DNA from: Candidatus Omnitrophota bacterium
Lineage (GTDB): Bacteria; Omnitrophota; Gorgyraeia; Aquiviventales; Aquiviventaceae
Assembly (NCBI GenBank): GCA_016206685.1
Contig: JACQRB010000018.1
Coordinates: 1-6,257 of the forward strand
Length of the DNA stretch: 6,257 nucleotides
Direction of reading: 5' to 3'
The translations under genes and the position numbers were made by a program. This document shows, in pieces, positions 1 through 5,809 of this stretch (its first letter is position 1; each line of letters begins with the position of its first letter). A model generated the notes under the pieces. That model was given only the letters and a program-made list of their open reading frames with translations, was not told the origin of the DNA and did no database searches.

Positions 1-279
1 CATTCGTTCCCGCCGGACCTTCGAGTGGGTGACCTCCACCCCGCAGCGGTCGCACACAATCCCCCGGTGCTTGATTTTCTTGTAGCGGCCGCAGTTGCAC
101 TCGAAGTCTTTGGTCGGCCCGAAGATGCGCTCGCAGAACAGGCCGTCCTTTTCGGGCTTGAGGGTGCGGTAATTGATCGTCTCGGGCTTCTTCACCTCGC
201 CCCGGGACCAGCCTCGGATCACCTCCGGTGAGGCGATCCGAATCGTGATGGCGTCAAAGATGTTGACTCCGTTGTCCAT
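1..279 (-). CDS. rpoC: RNA polymerase beta' subunit, N-terminal 93 residues (partial)
   Basis: This is the start of the largest subunit of bacterial RNA polymerase, which carries the catalytic Mg-binding loop (outside this window) and the clamp. The gene starts at the ATG at 279-277 and runs off the left edge in frame after 93 codons. Translated, it shows the standard beta' N-terminus: an FDAITIRIASPEVIRGWS stretch (residues 9-26), then KPETINYRTLKPEKDGLFCERIFGP (residues 31-55, here split: KPETINYRTLKP and EKDGLFCERIFGP). The N-terminal zinc-binding domain has cysteines at 61, 63, 76 and 79, the same spacing as E. coli C70/C72/C85/C88. The start overlaps the last base of the rpoB stop (TGATG), and AAGAAGG lies 7 nt upstream at 293-287, so both coupling and a Shine-Dalgarno signal support this start. 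Identification is certain; the rest of the gene, including NADFDGD, is not visible. Confidence 0.98.
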   Translation of the reverse strand, partial: MDNGVNIFDAITIRIASPEVIRGWSRGEVKKPETINYRTLKPEKDGLFCERIFGPTKDFECNCGRYKKIKHRGIVCDRCGVEVTHSKVRRERM

Positions 280-3200
280 CAGCGCGCCTTCTTGGCTTTG
301 GTGACTTTCTCGCTCGCTTTGGCGGCGCGCTCGACGGGTGAGGCCCCGCCGGTGGCCGCCTCATGGGCGAGTTCCCGCTGGACGAGCTGCTCGAAGAGCT
401 CCGCGCCGGAGACCACGTGCTCCTTGCGCTCCAGGCGCACGTCCAGCGCCAGGCCTTGCAGCTCTTTCACCAGCACGTTGAACGACTCCGGCACCGACGG
501 CTGCAGGCTGTGCTCGCCTTTGACGATCGCTTCGTAGACGCGGGTGCGGCCGACCACGTCGTCGCTCTTGACCGTCAAGAGCTCCTGCAGCGTGTAGGCG
601 GCGCCATAGGCTTCCAGCGCCCAGACTTCCATCTCGCCGAATCGCTGGCCGCCGAACTGCGCCTTCCCCCCGAGGGGTTGCTGGGTGACCAGCGAGTACG
701 GCCCGATCGAGCGGGCGTGGATCTTGTCATCAACCAGGTGGACCAGCTTGATCATATAGAGGTAGCCCACCGCCACCCCCTGGTCAAACATCTCGCCGCT
801 GCGGCCGTCGCAGAGGCTGATTTTTCCGCCGACCGGAATCTTGGCTTTTTTGAGCTGCTCCTTGATCGCCTCTTCGCTGGCGCTGTCAAACACGGGGCTG
901 TCCACCTTGTAGCCCAGCACCTTCGCGGCCCAGCCCAGATGCATCTCCAGGATCTGCCCCACGTTCATCCGGGACGGCACCCCGAGCGGGTTCAAGACCA
1001 CCTCAACGGGCGTGCCATCCGGCAAAAACGGCATGTCTTCCTCGGGCACGATCTTCGCGATCACGCCCTTGTTGCCGTGCCGGCCCGCCATCTTGTCCCC
1101 GACGGCGATGTTGCGCTTGGAGGCGATCTGCACCACGACCCGCTTCAACACCCCGGGAGGGAGCTCGTCGCCCCGCTTGATCTTGTCCACTTCCATTTCT
1201 TCGGTGTAGCGGACTTCGCGGATCTGGTCCTCGAAGAAATCCACGACCCGGCGGATCTCCGCTTCGGTGTGCGGATCATCCACCAGCCGGATTTCATTCA
1301 GGTCGCAACGCAGGAGCTTCCTGCGATCCGACTCCTTGACGGGGCGGCCGGCCTCGAAGACCGTGTCGCCGGTCTCCAGATCGGTCACGGCGGAGGCCAG
1401 CTTCTTGTCGTCCAGGAGCTTGACCAGCTTGTCGGCCAGTTCTTCCCGAAGCCGCGCCACCTGCGCGGTGGCCCCTTTGCGGATCGCGTCAATCTGCCGG
1501 TGCTCCTCCTGCTGCTCCTCCTTGGTCTTGGCTCTGGCCGCCTTGCGGGTGAGGATCTTCACATCCACGACGATCCCTTCGACCCCGGCCGGCACGCGCA
1601 GGCTCGTATCCCGCACGTCCTCGGCTTTTTCTCCGAAGATGGCCTTGAGGAGTTTCTCCTCGGGCGTGAGTTCCGTCTCGCTCTTGGGCGTCACCTTGCC
1701 CACCAGGATGTCCCGCGGGCCGACCTTGGCGCCGGTGCGCACGATGCCCTGCTCATCGAGATCCTTGAGCGCTTCCTCCCCGACGTTGGGGATGTCGCGG
1801 GTGATCTCCTCGTTGCCCAAGCGCGTCTCGCGCGCCTCGGTTTCAAACTCTTCAATGTGGATCGAGGTGAAGGTGTCTTCCTTCACGAGTTTCTCGCTGA
1901 TGAGGATGGCATCCTCAAAGTTGTACCCGCGCCACGGCAGGAAGGCCGTCAGGATGTTGCGGCCCAGCGCCAACTGGCCGGCTTTGGTCGCCGCGCCGTC
2001 GGCGATGACCTGTCCCGCCTTGATCTTCTGTCCGGTGCGGACGAGGGGCCGCTGATTAATGGAGGTGTTGGCGTTGGATCGCTGCCACTTCTTCAACTCA
2101 TAGGTGTGCCGCCCGGCCACGATGCGCCGGCCGTCCACGTAGCTCACCGTCCCTTCTTCCTTGGCGACGACGCAGGCGCCGGAGTCCTTGGCCACGCGCT
2201 CCTCCATGCCGGTGCCCACCAGCGCCACCTCGGTTTCCATCAACGGGACGGCCTGGCGCTGCATGTTCGCCCCCATCAGCGCGCGGTTGGCGTCGTCATG
2301 CTCCAAAAACGGCACCAGGCTCGCCGCCACGCTGACGATCTGATTCGGCGAGACATCCATGTACTCCACCTGCTGGGGGGGCGCATGCACGATGTTGCCG
2401 CGGTGGCGGCAGCTCACCAGCTCCTGCGTGAACGCCCCGGCCTTCGTCAAGGGGCTGGAGGCCTGGGCGATGCAGTAGCGGTCTTCGAGATCCGCGGTGA
2501 AATAGTCGATCTCGTGAGTCACCGCGCCGTTCTTCACTTTCCGGTAGGGGGTTTCGATGAACCCGTGCTCGTTGATGCGGGCGTAGACGGTGAGGCTGGA
2601 AATCAGGCCGATGTTCGGGCCTTCCGGCGTCTCGATGGGGCAGATCCGTCCGTAGTGCGAGTGGTGCACGTCGCGCACCTCGAACCCGGCCCGCTCGCGC
2701 GAGAGCCCGCCGGGTCCCAAGGCTGACAGACGCCGCTTATGGGTCAGCTCGGCCAAGGGGTTGGTCTGATCCAGGAACTGCGACAACTGCGAGCGCGCGA
2801 AGAAATCGCGCACGACGGAGGCCACGAGTTTGAAATTCACCAGCGCATGCGGCATGACCTTGTCCACGTCATAGATCGCCATGCGGTCGCGGACGGTGCG
2901 CTCCAGGCGCTCCAGGCCGATGCGAAACTGATGGTAGACCAACTCGCCGACCGACCGGACCCGCCGGCTGCCCAAATGATCGATGTCGTCTATTTCACCT
3001 TCCCCGCGGCGCAGCCCCAGGAGGTACTGCACCACGGCAATGACGGTCGGCCCGGCGAGGATGCGCTCATCCAATGCCTGGCTCATCCCGAGCTTGCGAT
3101 TCAGCACGAACCGCCCCACCCGGCCCAAGTCGTAGCGTCGCGGATCGGCGAACATCCGCTGGATCAGGGTTTCCGCCGAGGGCAGGTTCACCAGGTCCCC

Positions 3201-4106
3201 GGGCCGGAGCTTGCGGAAAATCTCCAGGATCGCCTCGTTGCGGTTCGTCGCGTGATCCCGCTCCAGCGTCTTGATGATCTCCGGCGGCGGATCCAGCACG
3301 AGCTTCAGTTGTCGCCGGCCGGAGGCCCAGATCGTCTCCAGCCACTCCTCGCCGATGCGACTGCCGGCCCGCAGCAGGGTCTGGCCTGAGCTTGGATCGG
3401 TGAGGCGCTCGCCCAGCACGCTGCCCACCAGGGCGTTGAGCTGGCTCGGATCGGTGAAGGCGACCGTCTCGGTCTTCGCAAACGCCTCCAGGATCTCTTC
3501 ATCGCTGGAGTAGCCCATCGCCCGGAGGATGATCGTGCCGGTCATCTTGCGCCGCCGGTCAATGGAGACATGCAGCACGTCCGCGATGTCAAACTCCAAT
3601 TCCACCCACGCGCCGTGGTAGGGGATGATCCGGGCCGAGAAGAGCCGCTTGCCGGTCGGATGCACGGCCATTTCAAACGTGACCCCGGGCGAGCGATGCA
3701 GCTGGCTGACCACCACGCGCTCATCCCCGTTGATGACAAAGGTGCCCGAGTCGGTCATGAGGGGGATCTCGCCGAAGTAGACTTCCTGTTCCTTGGCATC
3801 CTTGGGCGTGATCAGCCGCAGCTTGACCTTCAGGGGCGCGGCGTACGAGAGGCCGTTGCGCAGACACTCCCCGACCGTGTACTTGGTCTTGCCAATCGTG
3901 TAGTGCACGAAGTCCAACCGGTGCGTGCGATCGGCGTGTTCGATCGGGAAGGTCTCCAAGAACGCCGCCTGCAACCCGATCTTGTCCCGGCGGCTCTTGG
4001 ACACCTCCAACTGCAGGAAGGTGGCGTAGGAGGCTTTTTGGACCTCAATGAGGTCCGGCGGCTCCAAGCCTACCGGCAATTTCGCGAACGTGATGCGCTT
4101 CGGCAT
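279..4106 (-). CDS. rpoB: DNA-directed RNA polymerase beta subunit
   Basis: Second-largest core subunit of cytoplasmic RNA polymerase; with beta' it forms the active centre and the RNA exit path. 1275 residues, within the family range. Visible in order: protrusion/lobe (about 20-430; the lobe insertion is shorter than in E. coli), the rifampicin pocket and fork (439-502), the substrate-side GYNFEDAILIS motif (727-737; E731/D732 match E. coli E813/D814), the flap (about 820-855), a charged coiled-coil-like insertion (about 855-970), GDKMAGRHGNKG (1003-1014; K1005/K1013 match K1065/K1073), and the C-terminal clamp segment PLGGKAQFGGQRFGEMEVW (1144-1162). Rifampicin-contact positions equivalent to E. 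coli D516, H526 and S531 are D446, H456 and S461, the drug-sensitive residues, so sensitivity is inferred. A Lys/Ala/Glu-rich tail of about 50 residues follows the usual family end near 1225. The ATG is preceded by GGAG with 11-nt spacing, and the N-terminus aligns with the family. The stop overlaps the rpoC start by one base. Confidence 0.99.
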   Translation of the reverse strand: MPKRITFAKLPVGLEPPDLIEVQKASYATFLQLEVSKSRRDKIGLQAAFLETFPIEHADRTHRLDFVHYTIGKTKYTVGECLRNGLSYAAPLKVKLRLITPKDAKEQEVYFGEIPLMTDSGTFVINGDERVVVSQLHRSPGVTFEMAVHPTGKRLFSARIIPYHGAWVELEFDIADVLHVSIDRRRKMTGTIILRAMGYSSDEEILEAFAKTETVAFTDPSQLNALVGSVLGERLTDPSSGQTLLRAGSRIGEEWLETIWASGRRQLKLVLDPPPEIIKTLERDHATNRNEAILEIFRKLRPGDLVNLPSAETLIQRMFADPRRYDLGRVGRFVLNRKLGMSQALDERILAGPTVIAVVQYLLGLRRGEGEIDDIDHLGSRRVRSVGELVYHQFRIGLERLERTVRDRMAIYDVDKVMPHALVNFKLVASVVRDFFARSQLSQFLDQTNPLAELTHKRRLSALGPGGLSRERAGFEVRDVHHSHYGRICPIETPEGPNIGLISSLTVYARINEHGFIETPYRKVKNGAVTHEIDYFTADLEDRYCIAQASSPLTKAGAFTQELVSCRHRGNIVHAPPQQVEYMDVSPNQIVSVAASLVPFLEHDDANRALMGANMQRQAVPLMETEVALVGTGMEERVAKDSGACVVAKEEGTVSYVDGRRIVAGRHTYELKKWQRSNANTSINQRPLVRTGQKIKAGQVIADGAATKAGQLALGRNILTAFLPWRGYNFEDAILISEKLVKEDTFTSIHIEEFETEARETRLGNEEITRDIPNVGEEALKDLDEQGIVRTGAKVGPRDILVGKVTPKSETELTPEEKLLKAIFGEKAEDVRDTSLRVPAGVEGIVVDVKILTRKAARAKTKEEQQEEHRQIDAIRKGATAQVARLREELADKLVKLLDDKKLASAVTDLETGDTVFEAGRPVKESDRRKLLRCDLNEIRLVDDPHTEAEIRRVVDFFEDQIREVRYTEEMEVDKIKRGDELPPGVLKRVVVQIASKRNIAVGDKMAGRHGNKGVIAKIVPEEDMPFLPDGTPVEVVLNPLGVPSRMNVGQILEMHLGWAAKVLGYKVDSPVFDSASEEAIKEQLKKAKIPVGGKISLCDGRSGEMFDQGVAVGYLYMIKLVHLVDDKIHARSIGPYSLVTQQPLGGKAQFGGQRFGEMEVWALEAYGAAYTLQELLTVKSDDVVGRTRVYEAIVKGEHSLQPSVPESFNVLVKELQGLALDVRLERKEHVVSGAELFEQLVQRELAHEAATGGASPVERAAKASEKVTKAKKAR

Positions 4107-4131
4107 ACTCGCTGTCGCTCCGAGAACGTGT
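4107..4131 (-). other. rplL-rpoB intergenic spacer with weak rpoB ribosome binding site
   Basis: This 25-nt spacer is the longest non-coding stretch in the window. It holds GGAG at 4121-4118, 11 nt before the rpoB ATG, a plausible but somewhat distant Shine-Dalgarno sequence. A 4-bp CTCG/CGAG inverted repeat surrounds it, with no T-tract, so it does not look like a terminator or attenuator. In E. coli this interval is a few hundred bases long with an attenuator and an RNase III site; nothing like that fits here. Confidence 0.75.
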
Positions 4132-4530
4132 TTACTTCAATTCCACGGTGGCTCCGACCGCCTCAAGCTTCTTCTTGATCTCGTCGGCTTCCTCTTTCTT
4201 TAAGCCCGTCTTGACCGGCTTGGGGGCGCTCTCGACGAGGTCCTTGGCTTCCTTTAATCCTAGGTTCGTCACCACCCGAATTTCCTTGATGACCTGAATC
4301 TTGTTCGCCCCGGCGCTGGCCAGGATGAGGTCAAAGCTCGTCTTCTCCTCGGCCGCCGCCTGGCCTCCTGCCGACGCCCCGCCGGCCCCCGCGCCCGCCG
4401 CCACGGCCACGGGACTAGCGGTCACGCCGAATTTCTCCCGCAACGCCTTGGCGTAATTGGACAGCTCAAGCGCCGTCATGTCTTCGGTCAGCTTGACGGC
4501 GTCTTCCACCCGTTTCGTCAACTCAGCCAT
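4132..4530 (-). CDS. rplL: 50S ribosomal protein L7/L12
   Basis: The multi-copy stalk protein of the 50S subunit; it recruits and stimulates translational GTPases (EF-Tu, EF-G, IF2, RF3). 132 residues, slightly longer than the common 120-130. It shows the expected three parts: an N-terminal dimerisation/L10-binding helical segment (1-36, ending REKFGV), a flexible Ala/Gly-rich hinge (about 37-61), and the globular C-terminal domain (62-132) with AGANKIQVIKEIR (73-85) and GLKEAKDLVESAPKPVK (91-107). Lysines/arginine contacting GTPases in E. coli (K65, K70, R73, K84) correspond to K77, K82, R85 and K96, all present. The start ATG lies inside the end of rplJ (8-nt overlap) and follows a strong AAGGAGG. 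This supports high initiation, as expected for a protein needed in 4-6 copies per ribosome. The stop is TAA, 25 nt before rpoB. The identification is not in doubt. Confidence 0.99.
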   Translation of the reverse strand: MAELTKRVEDAVKLTEDMTALELSNYAKALREKFGVTASPVAVAAGAGAGGASAGGQAAAEEKTSFDLILASAGANKIQVIKEIRVVTNLGLKEAKDLVESAPKPVKTGLKKEEADEIKKKLEAVGATVELK

Positions 4531-5092
4531 CGTTGGACCCTCCTTCTGCCTCCTGCTTACTGCCTTCTGCCTTCTGCTTACCGGCTTCTTCCAGCACCCA
4601 GGCCACTTCTCCCAGCACCGACTCGAGCGTCCAGACCAGATTCGCCAACGGCGCTTCCAGCACCCCGATGACGTGCGCGATCAATTGGAGCCTGGGCGGC
4701 AGATTGGCCAGCTCCTCGAACCGCGTGCGGTCCAGCACCTGGCCTTCCACCAGGCCGCCCCGGATGTGGAGCTTCTCCTCATGCTGTTTGGCAAAATCCG
4801 CCAGCAGCTTGGCCGCCGGGATCAGGTCTTCGCCGGGAAACACCAAGGCGATGGAGCCTTCGAACAGCGGTTTCGCCTCCTCCATCTGCAAGGCGGACAT
4901 GCCCTGCAGGCCGAGGGTGCGCTTGATCATGAGCATGCGCGCCTTCGAGGTGCGCAGCCGCTTGCGCAAAGTGTCGGCCTCGGTCGCTGACAGCGCGCCC
5001 ATCGCCGCGACGAAGAAATTCTGACGCGCTTGCAGCGCCTCGGTCAGCTCCTGCACCATCACGTCTTTGACGAGTCGTCCGACCTTGGCCAT
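4523..5092 (-). CDS. rplJ: 50S ribosomal protein L10
   Basis: Base of the ribosomal stalk: its N-terminal domain binds 23S rRNA beside L11, and its C-terminal helix carries L12 dimers. 189 residues, longer than the usual 165-180. The N-terminal L10 fold is visible at about 1-135 (LRKRLRTSKARMLMIKRTL at 42-60, FEGSIALVF at 77-85, FEELANLPPR at 125-134). The C-terminal amphipathic helix (about 146-171, with LANLVWTLESVLGEVAWVL at 149-167) looks long enough for about two L12 dimers, which is an inference. After it comes a Lys/Gln/Glu/Ala/Gly tail made of a duplicated heptapeptide (172-185) and a short end, SNDG, which explains the extra length. The ATG lies 3 nt after the rplA TAA with no good Shine-Dalgarno sequence; translation is probably coupled to rplA. 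The end overlaps rplL by 8 nt. Met12 is an alternative start, but the first 11 residues resemble L10 N-termini of some uncultivated lineages. Confidence 0.98.
   Translation of the reverse strand: MAKVGRLVKDVMVQELTEALQARQNFFVAAMGALSATEADTLRKRLRTSKARMLMIKRTLGLQGMSALQMEEAKPLFEGSIALVFPGEDLIPAAKLLADFAKQHEEKLHIRGGLVEGQVLDRTRFEELANLPPRLQLIAHVIGVLEAPLANLVWTLESVLGEVAWVLEEAGKQKAEGSKQEAEGGSNDG
4538..4545 (-). promoter_or_regulatory. strong ribosome binding site of rplL, inside rplJ
   Basis: On the coding strand AAGGAGGG sits here, followed by a 7-nt spacer (TCCAACG) before the rplL ATG at 4530. It is the best Shine-Dalgarno sequence in the window and lies wholly within the last codons of rplJ. It directly abuts the purine-rich heptamer array, which adds further AGGAGG/AGAAGG-like sequences just upstream. 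The strength fits the excess of L12 over L10 in the ribosome; that functional reading is inference. Confidence 0.85.
4542..4583 (-). repeat. degenerate heptamer tandem array (six units) in the 3' end of rplJ
   Basis: Six consecutive 7-nt units fill this stretch. On the coding strand three are exactly CAGAAGG, one is CAGGAGG, and two carry TAAG (CGGTAAG and CAGTAAG). Together they form two 21-nt copies (4563-4583 and 4542-4562) that match at 19 of 21 positions. Because 21 is a multiple of three, the duplication encodes a 7-residue repeat in L10: KQKAEGS (172-178) then KQEAEGG (179-185). The seventh block upstream (4584-4590, AAGAAGC) is a weaker match, so the array may be slightly longer. Short purine-rich heptamers of this kind are typical of intergenic repeat families, not of ribosomal protein genes. 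Origin by slippage or by insertion of a dispersed repeat cannot be settled from one copy. Confidence 0.85.
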
Positions 5093-5095
5093 GAC
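5093..5095 (-). other. 3-nt rplA-rplJ junction, no L10 leader
   Basis: The rplA stop TAA (5098-5096) and the rplJ ATG (5092-5090) are separated only by GTC. The 20 bases before the ATG contain no convincing Shine-Dalgarno sequence; the nearest GGAG is at 5117-5114, about 21 nt away. In many bacteria an RNA leader that binds the L10-L12 complex lies in this interval; here it could exist only within the rplA coding sequence. Confidence 0.8.
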
Positions 5096-5809
5096 TTAGG
5101 TTGACGCGTGTTGCTCCAGCAGCGGACGAATATCCACCAAGATCCCGGGGCTCATCGTGCTCGACAGCGCCACCCGACGGATGAACTGGCCCTTCACCGA
5201 GGCAGGCCGGGCGCGGATGATCGCTTCCAGGGCGGCGCCGGCGTTGGCCACCAAGTGCTCCACCGCGAAGGAGCGCTTGCCGATGATGACGTGCAGATTC
5301 GCCAGCTTGTCCATCTTGAACTCGACCTTGCCCTGCTTGACCTCCGCCACCGCCTTGGCCACGTCCTCGGTGACCGTGCCCACTTTCGGGCTGGGCATCA
5401 GCCCGCGCGGCCCCAGAATCCTGCCCAGCTTGGAGACCTCGCGCATCAAATCGGGGCTCGCAATGGCCACATCAAAGTCCATCCACCCGCCCTCGATCTT
5501 GCTGATGAGATCGGCAGACCCGACGTACTCCGCCCCCGCGTCTCTGGCCGCCAACTCCCGCTCGCCCTGACAGAACACCAGCACCCGACGGGTCTTGCCG
5601 GTCCCGTGCGGCAGGCGCACGGTGCCGCGAACCGCTTGATCCGTCTTGGCGGGATCGATGCCCAACGAGACGGATAGCTCGACGGTTTCATCGAACTTGA
5701 CCGCGGGCATCTCTTTGAGCAGGGCGAGCGCGTCGGACAAGGCGTAGGCCTTTTTGCGATCGACCAACGTCGCGGCCTGTTCGTAGCGCTTGCTGGCCAT
5801 CACCGTCAT
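5096..5809 (-). CDS. rplA: 50S ribosomal protein L1
   Basis: L1 forms the mobile stalk on the E-site side of the 50S subunit and helps release deacylated tRNA; in many bacteria it also represses its own operon by binding the mRNA leader before rplK. 237 residues, close to the family's 229-234. Visible: the N-terminal domain-I segment KFDETVELSVSLGIDP (38-53), VRGTVRLPHGTGK (60-72), the central Rossmann-like domain (about 73-160), the family signature GPRGLMPSPKVGTVT (133-147), and the return to domain I with FKMDKLANLHVIIGKRSF (164-181). The ATG at 5809 overlaps the rplK TGA as ATGA. Met4 (5800) gives an N-terminus, MASKRYEQA, that looks closer to the family, and neither start has a good Shine-Dalgarno sequence, so the true start may be either. 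The mRNA operator for autorepression would lie upstream of rplK, outside the window. Identification is firm. Confidence 0.99.
   Translation of the reverse strand: MTVMASKRYEQAATLVDRKKAYALSDALALLKEMPAVKFDETVELSVSLGIDPAKTDQAVRGTVRLPHGTGKTRRVLVFCQGERELAARDAGAEYVGSADLISKIEGGWMDFDVAIASPDLMREVSKLGRILGPRGLMPSPKVGTVTEDVAKAVAEVKQGKVEFKMDKLANLHVIIGKRSFAVEHLVANAGAALEAIIRARPASVKGQFIRRVALSSTMSPGILVDIRPLLEQHAST
5806..5809 (-). other. ATGA stop-start overlap, rplK/rplA
   Basis: On the coding strand ATGA holds both the presumed rplA start ATG (5809-5807) and the rplK stop TGA (5808-5806). This arrangement typically supports re-initiation by the terminating ribosome, which fits the lack of a Shine-Dalgarno sequence before rplA. 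If Met4 of rplA is the real start, the two genes are instead separated by a few bases and coupling would be looser. Confidence 0.7.

Noticed and set aside
25..231. Plus-strand open frame opposite the rpoC start
   Set aside because: Same codon-aligned antisense effect; the minus strand encodes unmistakable beta' sequence with its zinc cysteines.
363..2726. A 787-codon open frame on the plus strand, antisense to rpoB, and its continuations at 2739-3389 and 3570-4178
   Set aside because: Its codons are exact reverse complements of rpoB codons, so its stops correspond to TTA, CTA and TCA in rpoB, which are rare in a GC-rich gene. The predicted product has no recognisable motif. It is a shadow of rpoB.
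4107..4131. CTCG/CGAG inverted repeat as a terminator or attenuator before rpoB
   Set aside because: A 4-bp stem with a 9-nt loop and no following T-run is too weak; such repeats are expected by chance in GC-rich DNA.
4380..4420. GC-rich low-complexity stretch as a regulatory or repeat element
   Set aside because: It simply encodes the Ala/Gly hinge expected in L7/L12.
4542..4583. Possible CRISPR or phage attachment site
   Set aside because: Units are only 7 nt, contiguous and without spacers, and lie in coding sequence; there is no integrase or second att copy in the window.
5108..5677. Plus-strand 189-codon open frame opposite rplA
   Set aside because: Antisense shadow of a complete, canonical L1 gene; no ribosome binding site or recognisable product.
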